Below are positions 1-7,476 of a stretch of DNA of 64,000 bases, piece by piece. The notes beneath the pieces are model-generated. The model did no database searches. It was not told the DNA's origin and worked only from the letters and a program-made list of their open reading frames with translations. Location: contig NZ_JBIWEX010000016.1 of NCBI RefSeq assembly GCF_044762745.1, forward strand, positions 1 to 64,000. The letters are read 5' to 3'. Origin of the DNA: Psychrobacillus sp044762745 (GTDB lineage Bacteria > Bacillota > Bacilli > Bacillales_A > Planococcaceae). The position numbers were made by a program, and so were the translations under genes. Within the stretch, counting starts at the first letter, position 1; every line of letters starts with the position of its first letter.

Positions 1-107
1 ATCGCAGGCGAACGCGTTAGCGTCGGCGATGGCTTATCGCTCACCCCGTGGAAAGCGTCCGCCCTGCAGCGGAAATCCTAGTGGAAAATTTTACTGCGAC
101 GCAGTTT
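1..107. repeat. Partial copy (A) of dispersed inverted-repeat element
   Basis: GC-rich segment cut by the window edge. It is the reverse complement of the left end of the copy at 9798-10093: it shares the GCTCACC word, the GGAAAGCGTCCGCCCTGCAG core, and an end reading AGCGGAAATCCTAG followed by a TGCGACGCAGT terminus. It lies downstream of the minus-strand chemoreceptor gene. A short frame running through it (29-373) is not a gene. Confidence 0.75.
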
Positions 108-180
108 CCTTATTATGCAAAACATTGCAGTTGGTTGCGTTCAGTGGGAGGTTAACCATTTCTGTTTTTTATAACTGTGC

Positions 181-1830
181 TTATACCGTAAACTTAGATA
201 TTCTTTGTTGTAATTCTTCTGCAAGATTTGCTAAGGAAACGGCCGCTGCAGTAACTTCTTCCATAGAAGCTAATTGCTCTTCAGATGCAACTGCTACAGA
301 ATTAGAACTATCCGCAGTTACTTTTGCAACATTAGACATCTCATGTGCATGGGTAGATACTTGTACCATTTGATCGTTTATATCGTTAGATACTTTCGTA
401 ATATTGCTTACTTGCTCTTTTACGAGTTCTACAGAAACAAGGATATCATGGAATGTCTCTTCTGTATGATGGGCAATTTCAAGCCCTGCATTAACTCTTT
501 CTTTCACATCATTAATCGAAGAGACTGTTTTCTCTGTATCCAGTTCAATTTCTGAAGCAATCCCAGAAATACTGGATACAGAATTTCTTGTTTGCTCGGA
601 AAGTTTTCTAACTTCATCTGCAACAACGGCAAACCCTTTTCCTGCTTCTCCAGCTCTTGCTGCTTCGATCGCTGCGTTTAATGCAAGTAAGTTTGTTTGT
701 TCCGCGATATCGGTAATTAGTTTTAATACGTGAACGATTTCTTTCGAACGATCGTTTAATGTAATAAGTGCTTTGTCTGTTTCGTCTACAGATATACAGA
801 TTGATTGCATCTGTGAAACGGTTTCTTGAACGAACTCGGCACCTTGTTTTGTTTTTTCGTTTGTCGAAACAGAAAGTTCCATGACAGCATTTGCTTGCTC
901 TGTTATTTGGGTGATAGCGTTTGCGCTTTCTTCCGCTGAACGTGCAGATTCATCAGACATGAATGTTTGTTGTTCCGCTCCATCTGAAACGAGTTGAATG
1001 GAAGATGAGATTAGTTCGGTACCTTTCATTGTTTCATCAGCACTTGCCATTAATTCTTCCGCAGAAGCAGCAACTTGGTTGGAGCTATCGGAGACATGTG
1101 TAATAACATCTCGCAAATTGACCGTCATTTGTTCAAAGGAATTTTGTAAGGCTGATACTTCATCACGAGTCGAAACGTTTACTAATCTGACAGCTAAATT
1201 TCCTTTTGCAATTTCTTCTGCATTTTTAGTGATTTGTTTGATTGGGCGAACAATTCGATTAGTAAAGAAGAAAGTAGCTAATATACTTCCTATTAAAAGG
1301 AATGCAACTAAAATAATAGAAATAGATACAATACCATTAATCTTGGTTTGTAAGTCTTCCTGCATCTTCAGATATTCAGATGTAATGCTTCTCTTTAGTT
1401 CGATTACGTCATTCATCATCCCTTTTGTTCGAAGTGATTGACGCTTTATTTCTGCAATGTTTTCTGCATTTAGTGCTTTATTTGATTCTGTTAAAATTTC
1501 CTCATATTTATAAAGTAGTCGTTGGGCAATAACTTGCTGGTCTTTAATCGTTAAGAAAGGGCTTAGTAAATCGTATAGTGATTTCATATTTTCTAAGTCG
1601 GTGTCGATATCGTTTTTATTGCTTTCTGAAACATTTAGCGAATAAGCACTCAATGATTTTTGGAGGCTTTTTGCTGTACTATTTAGTTCTTCTACTTTCA
1701 CTAAAGCATTGACAATTTCTTCAGTAGAGGACTTTAATGCAGTTAATTGAATGATGTTATAACCAATAATGCAAGCGGAAAGCAGTAATGGAATAAGGGA
1801 AATCATTAATATTTTTTGTTTGAGTTTCAT
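181..1830 (-). CDS. Methyl-accepting chemotaxis protein, 4HB-type sensor
   Basis: A 549-residue transmembrane chemoreceptor passing an extracellular signal to CheA/CheW. Membrane segments are at about residues 8-30 and 168-192, enclosing a helical region of the size of a four-helix-bundle sensor. A HAMP domain follows (about 192-245), then a long cytoplasmic signalling coiled coil whose hairpin tip contains EQTNLLALNAAIEAARAGE, a hallmark of the family. The ATG start follows an AGGTG-like ribosome binding site. Only 21 bp separate it from the upstream binding-protein gene at 1852-2829 on the same strand, so the two are probably one transcript. The ligand is unknown; the neighbour suggests it may be delivered by the lipoprotein. 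No terminator is obvious downstream, where a dispersed repeat begins. Confidence 0.93.
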   Translation of the reverse strand: MKLKQKILMISLIPLLLSACIIGYNIIQLTALKSSTEEIVNALVKVEELNSTAKSLQKSLSAYSLNVSESNKNDIDTDLENMKSLYDLLSPFLTIKDQQVIAQRLLYKYEEILTESNKALNAENIAEIKRQSLRTKGMMNDVIELKRSITSEYLKMQEDLQTKINGIVSISIILVAFLLIGSILATFFFTNRIVRPIKQITKNAEEIAKGNLAVRLVNVSTRDEVSALQNSFEQMTVNLRDVITHVSDSSNQVAASAEELMASADETMKGTELISSSIQLVSDGAEQQTFMSDESARSAEESANAITQITEQANAVMELSVSTNEKTKQGAEFVQETVSQMQSICISVDETDKALITLNDRSKEIVHVLKLITDIAEQTNLLALNAAIEAARAGEAGKGFAVVADEVRKLSEQTRNSVSSISGIASEIELDTEKTVSSINDVKERVNAGLEIAHHTEETFHDILVSVELVKEQVSNITKVSNDINDQMVQVSTHAHEMSNVAKVTADSSNSVAVASEEQLASMEEVTAAAVSLANLAEELQQRISKFTV

Positions 1831-1851
1831 TTATTTACACCTAACTTCCTA

Positions 1852-2829
1852 TTATTGTATCGTAATCGATCCGCTCGAAATATCTTCTCGTAGTTTTTCG
1901 AGCTTACTCTGTTCAGCCGGCGAAAGACTAATAACACGAATAGGAGCTAAATTTACACCATTCTCTTTTATCCCTAACACTGTGTTTTTATCAGCAAGTT
2001 TTCCTGTATCGACAAACTCTTTTATTGTATTAAAAATGGCGATATCGACTTGCTTTAACATAGAGGAAACGATACTATTTTCAGCCAAATAATACTGGTC
2101 ACTATCTACTCCGAATGAGTAAATACCAGCTTTTTGTGCTTCTAGAATTGCTCCGACTCCTGTAAATCCAGCTGCAGGATAAATAAAATCAGCTCCAGCA
2201 GCAATCATATCTTTTGCAATACTTGCGCCAAGCTTATCGTCACCAAAACTATTTGCATAAGTAGAAAGTACTTGTGCTTCTGGATTTTGAGATTTTACTC
2301 CTTCTGTAAAACCTTTCTCAAACTTTTGGATAAGCGGGGTATCCAGACCGCCTATAAATCCTATGACATTACTTTGGGTTTTCATCGCAGCCAAAGCACC
2401 CAATAAGTAAGAACCTTCGTCTTCTTTAAAAGTAACGTTATATATATTTGGAACATCTGATACGGAGTCCAAAAGAACAAAACTAGTATCCGGATATTTA
2501 GGTGCGACGGTTTCAAGTGCTTCTTGTAAAGAAAAGCCTAATCCGATGATTAAATCATTTCCTTGAGCAATTAGTTCTTCTAGTCCTTTTTCATATGTAC
2601 TAGTTTCTTTTATCTCACGGTAATCAAAAGATATATTTAACTCATCACGAGCTTGTTCTAGACCTATTAGTCCTAAATCCGAGAACGATTGGTCTCCTAA
2701 ACCAGTATCTGAAAGCATAACTCCAATCTTCACTCTTTTATCAGCTTTTGTATTTGTTTCGTTGCTAGAACATGCGGTGAGCATGAGGGCAACAATGATA
2801 AACGTAAATAAAATAAAGTGCTTCTTCAT
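1852..2829 (-). CDS. BMP-family (PnrA-like) solute-binding lipoprotein
   Basis: A 325-residue secreted lipoprotein. The N-terminus is a type II signal peptide with lipobox LTAC (Cys at about residue 20). The mature part matches the basic membrane protein/PnrA family, which binds nucleosides or related solutes: an opening KIGVMLSDTGLGDQSF block, GFIGGLDTPLIQKFEKGF in the middle and an AGADFIYPAAG segment. Such proteins normally sit beside an ABC importer; here there is no permease or ATPase nearby, and the next gene downstream (21 bp away) is a chemoreceptor. A sensing rather than uptake role is therefore inferred. The ribosome binding site (AGGAT) is weak. Family assignment is firm; the ligand is not known. 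Confidence 0.88.
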   Translation of the reverse strand: MKKHFILFTFIIVALMLTACSSNETNTKADKRVKIGVMLSDTGLGDQSFSDLGLIGLEQARDELNISFDYREIKETSTYEKGLEELIAQGNDLIIGLGFSLQEALETVAPKYPDTSFVLLDSVSDVPNIYNVTFKEDEGSYLLGALAAMKTQSNVIGFIGGLDTPLIQKFEKGFTEGVKSQNPEAQVLSTYANSFGDDKLGASIAKDMIAAGADFIYPAAGFTGVGAILEAQKAGIYSFGVDSDQYYLAENSIVSSMLKQVDIAIFNTIKEFVDTGKLADKNTVLGIKENGVNLAPIRVISLSPAEQSKLEKLREDISSGSITIQ

Positions 2830-2976
2830 GAAATCAATCCTAACTAATTAATATTAATACTTAATATGTATCGTCCGAACATCAGTGTTATTAATAACAG
2901 GAAACTTCAGGGTGTTGAAAGTAGTTAAACTTTACAATATATTTACAAAATGATTAAAGCTTAATTATTCTTCTGG

Positions 2977-3008
2977 AAATAAAAAAGGAGACTTTTTAAA
3001 AAGTCCCC
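2977..3008 (-). terminator. Rho-independent terminator of the esterase gene
   Basis: GGAGACTTTTTAAAAAGTCCCC forms a hairpin. Read on the minus strand it is followed by a run of T (the AAAAAA on the plus strand), 10 bp past the esterase stop codon. Confidence 0.75.
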
Positions 3009-3018
3009 AACTTTACTA

Positions 3019-3648
3019 TTAATGCTCTTTCAAAAACTTTACTAAATCCTGATGATTTTCCGGTGTTACGCCGTGCCCATCCCCGTATGTCTTGAACGTC
3101 ACATTTGCCCCGAGCATTTCGAAATAATCTTTGCTTTCGGCACCCCATTGAGAAGGAATAACGTAATCATAATCACCGTGTGAAATAAAAATGCTCAAAT
3201 GATCGACTGGCTGCTTACTATATTCTTCTTTCACAAAACCTGGAATATAGCCGCTTAATGCAACAACCTTAGTAATAATATTGCCCATCGTTAATGCTAA
3301 AGTTTGGGAAAGAATTGCGCCTTGGCTAAAGCCTAGTAACGTAATATTGTTTGGATCAAGGTCATATTCTTCGATTGCTTCGTAGATAAATGATTGAATA
3401 AACGTAACTACTTTATCAAACACATCACGATCAGGTTTACCTACTTCTGCAATTGTAAAAAAGGCATATCCCGGATTGTAAACAATCGGACCACGTAAAC
3501 TGAAAATATGATGCGTTTCCTTGAAGCTTTCGACAAGCTGGGGTAGGTCCTCTTCATTACTTCCCATACCGTGCAATAAAAAGAGTGAAGGCATTTTTTC
3601 GCCTGTAGTTTTTGGTGCTGAATATTTAAATGTAAAAGGAGATTTCAT
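3019..3648 (-). CDS. Alpha/beta hydrolase, phospholipase/carboxylesterase family
   Basis: A 209-residue cytoplasmic serine hydrolase with no signal peptide. The oxyanion region FLLHGMGSNEED is near residue 25, the nucleophile motif GFSQG near 108, an acidic residue in SHGDYDYVIP near 160 and the catalytic His in GDGHGV near 190: a complete Ser-Asp-His triad. Length fits the small carboxylesterase/phospholipase family (MhqD-like in Bacillus), which hydrolyses short acyl esters. The ATG start has a GAAGGGAAG ribosome binding site. It is a single-gene transcript with its own terminator. The exact substrate cannot be read from the sequence. Confidence 0.85.
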   Translation of the reverse strand: MKSPFTFKYSAPKTTGEKMPSLFLLHGMGSNEEDLPQLVESFKETHHIFSLRGPIVYNPGYAFFTIAEVGKPDRDVFDKVVTFIQSFIYEAIEEYDLDPNNITLLGFSQGAILSQTLALTMGNIITKVVALSGYIPGFVKEEYSKQPVDHLSIFISHGDYDYVIPSQWGAESKDYFEMLGANVTFKTYGDGHGVTPENHQDLVKFLKEH

Positions 3649-3770
3649 TTCTTTTTCTTCCCTTCAAGCAAAGTATATCTATTTTAACATATGCATTTAT
3701 ATCTTTCGTATAAATACGGTAATAGAATCGTAGAATAGAATAATAAAGAAATAGTAAATGGAGGGTCCAG

Positions 3771-3962
3771 ATGCGACAATACGGTAGGGAAGAACTGCAA
3801 TTATTATTCCAAGTTCATTTGGGGTTGTTTTTAGTATTCGGGTTCAGTTGTTATTTGCTTATAGCGTACGAACAGTTTCCGTGGTTATCTTTAATTGGAT
3901 CAGCAGTTGGGGTAGCCATTATTGTATTTTTTTATCGAGGAAAAAGTACAGCGCCTTTTTAA
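3771..3962 (+). CDS. Small membrane protein, possibly frameshifted
   Basis: A 63-residue hydrophobic protein with two predicted membrane helices (about 12-30 and 37-55), and a GGAGGG ribosome binding site 6-7 nt before the ATG. It is not recognised. Just after the stop, another frame continues with a further hydrophobic helix (LISLLVYSVIMSVVFNW, to 4033). One extra T in the T5 run at about 3956-3960 would join them into a protein of about 87 residues with three helices. That suggests either a real truncation or a sequencing slip in a homopolymer. Function unknown. Confidence 0.55.
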   Translation: MRQYGREELQLLFQVHLGLFLVFGFSCYLLIAYEQFPWLSLIGSAVGVAIIVFFYRGKSTAPF

Positions 3963-4140
3963 TTTCTTTACTAGTTTATTCAGTGATTATGAGTGTGGTC
4001 TTTAATTGGTTTTCTATTTTCAATGTACATTAATAATGAACCTTATTAAAAGTAGCTTAAAACATTACACATTGGACATCCTAATATAATAATGAGTAAA
4101 GTTTTGGTATAAAACATGTATCATGTTAGGAGATGAAAAT

Positions 4141-4377
4141 GTGAAAGAATTCAAAATAACATACTTTTTTGATGAAGATCATTATATTCGTAGGTTTATC
4201 CATATAGAATCCCAAGAAAAAGCGGAAGAGCTTATTCAAAAGGAACGAGACAGCTATATTTCATTTACGGACAGTAGAGGAATTTACCATGAACTAAACA
4301 CAAGGGGCGTTCGAGTGATTCAACTATCAGAATACCACCGAATAGATAAAACGAAAAAAAGTATCAGGCCATTTTGA
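4141..4377 (+). CDS. Small hypothetical protein
   Basis: A 78-residue soluble protein (about half charged residues) beginning MKEFKITYFFDEDHYI. The GTG at 4141 is preferred over the in-frame ATG at 4123 because AGGAG (4128-4132) sits 8 nt before the GTG and overlaps the ATG region. No membrane segment, signal peptide or recognised family motif. The stop codon lies inside the loop of the downstream terminator. No function is proposed. Confidence 0.6.
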   Translation: MKEFKITYFFDEDHYIRRFIHIESQEKAEELIQKERDSYISFTDSRGIYHELNTRGVRVIQLSEYHRIDKTKKSIRPF

Positions 4378-4393
4378 AACCTGATACTTTTTT
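4361..4393 (+). terminator. Rho-independent terminator, overlapping a stop codon
   Basis: GTATCAGG and CCTGATAC pair around a short loop and are followed by six T. The TGA stop of the 4141-4377 gene lies within the hairpin. The A run on the left means it could also serve minus-strand transcription from the EamA gene. Confidence 0.8.
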
Positions 4394-4462
4394 GTATATA
4401 ACGAAAGCTTCGACTGAAGGATTACGTATGTTGATCTTGTTCATTCGGTGCTTGCCTCAAAC

Positions 4463-5350
4463 TTAGGAGCCTGTACCTCGTCTTTTTCCATACAAATGTA
4501 CAATTAATACACCTAAAATTGCGATGAATCCTCCTACTATAGAAAGTATCGCTGGTAATTCTCCTAACCACAACCAAGCGACTACTATTGCAATAACTGG
4601 CTCTGCATAGAGTAGGCTAGAAATAGAACTAGCCTTACTCATAGATAAAGCGATTGCCCACATTAAGTAGGCAATGGCTGTCGGAAATACCCCTATGTAA
4701 ATTGAGGCCAAATTTGCTTCCAGTGTTGCATGCCCGATGTCATCAAGTAGCCCAGGAGCAAATACAAGAAAAGGAATGGTACCAGCCCAAGTAAAATAAG
4801 CAGTTAATTCAATTGGATTGTATTTTATAAGTAAGGATTTTTGGTAAACGAAAAATATAGAAGTCGCAATTGCGGCTATAATAACTAAAAATACGCCAGG
4901 TGAGATATTGAATAAAGAATCTCCAGTACCTATGCCGATTAACAAAATACCAACAAACCCAAATACCAAACCAAACCATCCAATTGTTCCAAGACGTTCC
5001 TTTAACACAAGCACGGCAATAACCGTTGTGAAAATAGGTGCTGAACCTATTAGCATTCCTGCAGTTCCCGCTGTAATCGTTAATTGTCCAAACGTTACAC
5101 ATATATGATAGAGGCTAATCCCGATCCATCCAAGAAGTGCTATTTTGAATAAATCCTCTTTCTTTGGTAATTGAAAACTAATCCCAGGCCAAAATGCAAT
5201 TACCGCGAAGATCACAGATGCAATGATAAAACGGAATAAAATCAAATGCCCTGCCGAATAACCGCCATGTAAACTAGCGCTTATAGATGCAAAACTCGAT
5301 CCCCAAATAAAGACAGTAATCGCTGCCAAAATGAGAGCTTTCTTATTCAA
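4463..5350 (-). CDS. EamA/DMT-family transporter
   Basis: A 295-residue integral membrane protein with ten predicted helices in two repeated halves, as in the drug/metabolite transporter (EamA) family. The first half opens with AAITVFIWGSSFASISASLHG; a glycine-rich GTAGMLIGSAPIFTTVIAVL segment ends that half, and the second half has the matching SSISSLLYAEPVIAIVVAWL. These carriers export amino acids, nucleosides or drugs; the substrate here is unknown. The start is TTG, with GGTGGAG 5 nt upstream. It is transcribed toward the terminator at 4361-4393 and is divergent from the ATP-grasp gene that begins the ligase island. Confidence 0.88.
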   Translation of the reverse strand: MNKKALILAAITVFIWGSSFASISASLHGGYSAGHLILFRFIIASVIFAVIAFWPGISFQLPKKEDLFKIALLGWIGISLYHICVTFGQLTITAGTAGMLIGSAPIFTTVIAVLVLKERLGTIGWFGLVFGFVGILLIGIGTGDSLFNISPGVFLVIIAAIATSIFFVYQKSLLIKYNPIELTAYFTWAGTIPFLVFAPGLLDDIGHATLEANLASIYIGVFPTAIAYLMWAIALSMSKASSISSLLYAEPVIAIVVAWLWLGELPAILSIVGGFIAILGVLIVHLYGKRRGTGS

Positions 5351-5582
5351 TTGGCTCCACCAAACTTTCTACTAGTAAATAGACTAAGAAACACTTACCG
5401 TTACTCATATTACAAGTAAAAGTAAACAACTAATACTACAATAAAACCCATTATAAAACAACTTGTTGAAAAGGAATATGGTATTATATTTGACTTTTGC
5501 ATAGGCAAATGTAGTGGCTAAATCGTTCTCTAAACATATTTTATAGAGACAAAAGTGTATAAATGAATGGGTGGCTATTCCT

Positions 5583-6806
5583 ATGAAAGCAATTGTATTT
5601 ATTGGAAGTAACAAGTCTGGAACAAGTAAAGAAGCCTTGGCGATAGCAAAAGAAATGGGATATTATGTGGTTTTATGTACGGACAAGACTAAGCGCATGA
5701 CAAGCAATGCTGATTTCTCGGAAGTTGATCAGTTTGTGTTTATGGAAGATTTATTAGACGAACAACAAATGGTGGAAGAAATAAAAAAGCTTATGGAAAA
5801 AGGTAAACAAATTTGCGCATGCGTTAGTTTAATTGATCCATATGTTTCTTATGCAGCTAGGCTTTCTAAGTATTTTGAGTTAGCCGAGATTTCCGTGGAT
5901 TCCTTAGGGATGATGGAAAGCAAAATAGCGATCAGGGAAAAACTAAAGAATCTTCCGATGACCCCCTTTTATACAATTTTTCACCCAGATGATTCCCTTG
6001 AAAAGTTTGAAAAAGAATATAAATCCCTCTTTCCCTTTATTATAAAACCCCCAACTTCGAATGGTTCAAAGGATGTATTACTTGTTGAAACGATAGAAAA
6101 GCTTGCAAAGGCTATAACGTTTCTACAAAAAAAACATCCAAATAATCCATTGTTAATAGAGGAATTTTTACATGGACCACAGTACCTCGTTGAAATATTG
6201 GTTTATAACAATGAAATTAAATTTCTAGGGTTAGTTGAGCAAGAAGTACTATACAATGGCAGATTTATTGTAGTTGGTTATAAGTTTCCAGGAAAAGTTG
6301 AAATGGATGAATATCGTAGTCTATATGCGTGCATTTCAAGGGTCCTTGAACAAACAGGTCTTTCTAATGGCTCATGTCATATGGAGATGAAACTTGTTCA
6401 AGGGAAATGGACATTAATAGAGGTAAATCCGAGAATGGCTGGAGGAGCGATGAACAGAATTATAGAAGAAGGTACCGGGATAAATCTTTTAAAAGAAATA
6501 TTAAAAGTATATTTAGGCGAGGAACCTATTGTACTAGAAAAGAAGAAAAATCATGTGTACGCCAGATATTTAACAATAGGTTCCCGGGGAAAGCTACTCA
6601 AAATCACTGGGAAAGAAATTGCTTTAATGCATGATGGAGTGAAATTTGTTCATATTAAACCGCTTGAAGGAAGAATAATAACGACCCCATACTCAATGGG
6701 GAATCGGTATGCATGCGTCATTGCTGCTTCAGAAACAGCGGAACAAGCAGAGGCAATCGCATTAGAAGCTACAAAAGAGATAAAGTTTTATCTGGAACCT
6801 TTCTGA
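5583..6806 (+). CDS. ATP-grasp amide ligase, CarB/BacD-like (paralog 1)
   Basis: A 407-residue predicted carboxylate-amine ligase. An N-terminal Rossmann-like domain (about 1-100, starting MKAIVFIGSNKSG) precedes an ATP-grasp fold (about 110-310) with the nucleotide-binding FIIKPPTSNGSKDVLL loop, the LIEEFLHGPQYLVEI hinge and the metal-binding LIEVNPRMAGGA motif. The C-terminal SMGNRYACVIAAS segment resembles the lid region of L-amino-acid ligases and PurT-like enzymes. ATG at 5583 is chosen because the paralog at 10209-11429 starts at the same residue and GGGTGG lies 8 nt upstream; a GTG at 5571 is less likely. A CATATTTTA box at 5535-5543 resembles the -10 of mother-cell sporulation promoters, but no matching -35 was found. 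Substrates unknown; first gene of the amide-ligase island. Confidence 0.85.
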   Translation: MKAIVFIGSNKSGTSKEALAIAKEMGYYVVLCTDKTKRMTSNADFSEVDQFVFMEDLLDEQQMVEEIKKLMEKGKQICACVSLIDPYVSYAARLSKYFELAEISVDSLGMMESKIAIREKLKNLPMTPFYTIFHPDDSLEKFEKEYKSLFPFIIKPPTSNGSKDVLLVETIEKLAKAITFLQKKHPNNPLLIEEFLHGPQYLVEILVYNNEIKFLGLVEQEVLYNGRFIVVGYKFPGKVEMDEYRSLYACISRVLEQTGLSNGSCHMEMKLVQGKWTLIEVNPRMAGGAMNRIIEEGTGINLLKEILKVYLGEEPIVLEKKKNHVYARYLTIGSRGKLLKITGKEIALMHDGVKFVHIKPLEGRIITTPYSMGNRYACVIAASETAEQAEAIALEATKEIKFYLEPF

Positions 6807-6900
6807 AAGCAACAATTCAATTTGGTGATGTTTACCCGTGTAACCTTCTCAAGCCGTAATATTATAACTACTAAGAGTAAGAAGGGAGTTGAAAAATCAA

Positions 6901-7332
6901 TTGAGCACCGAAGTTAAAAGTAACCAATGTTTATGTGATGCGCTCTGTGAATTGAAATTGCTCCAGGATCTATTAAATAATTCCCAAACGAAATTTTTTG
7001 GTCGTTTACTCGCCAAAATAGCAGGTACAGATACGATTCCCTTACTCTTGATAACTAAAAAAGGGAGTCCATTAAGTTTTAGGAGTGCTGAAGAGTGTTT
7101 TGAAACAAGTTATTTTCGAATAGAGTCCGTAGATAAAGAAACATGCTGTACAACGATTTCGTTACTACGTCCTCTGGATATTGAAGGCAATTACTCTAAT
7201 TCATTTTGTGATTTGGTTAGATTAGAAAAAACGTCTATATGTAAGAACGTTGATCTGTCACGTATTTGTGCCATACAACTATTGGAGACCGAATTGTTGA
7301 CAAGAAAAATTATAATAGAGCCGAAATGGTAA
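6901..7332 (+). CDS. CotY/CotZ-like spore coat protein
   Basis: A 143-residue cysteine-rich protein matching the CotY/CotZ/ExsY family that cross-links the outer coat or exosporium crust. It has the opening CLCDALCELK, a TIPLLLITKKGSPLSF core, ETSYFRIESVDKETCCTTI and a closing ICKNVDLSRICAIQLLE. It carries nine cysteines, fewer than typical Bacillus CotZ. TTG at 6901 is preferred over TTG at 6889 because GAAGGGAG (6881-6888) abuts the latter. It sits between two ligase genes on the same strand and has its own terminator at 7344-7376. This is the strongest link between the ligase island and the spore surface. Confidence 0.72.
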   Translation: MSTEVKSNQCLCDALCELKLLQDLLNNSQTKFFGRLLAKIAGTDTIPLLLITKKGSPLSFRSAEECFETSYFRIESVDKETCCTTISLLRPLDIEGNYSNSFCDLVRLEKTSICKNVDLSRICAIQLLETELLTRKIIIEPKW

Positions 7333-7343
7333 TGACACATCTT

Positions 7344-7376
7344 CACCCTACAAGTCTTGGGGTGTTTTTTATTTTT
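7344..7376 (+). terminator. Rho-independent terminator after the CotY/Z-like gene
   Basis: CACCC-loop-GGGTG followed by TTTTTTATTTTT, 12 bp after the stop codon. Confidence 0.75.
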
Positions 7377-7476
7377 ACTAGAAGTTAAATAAAAACTGAA
7401 CGTTTGTCCGTATCCAATGTAGGATGGATGAATTTAATACAAATATAATTACACAAATACAAAAGGAGAATATTAA

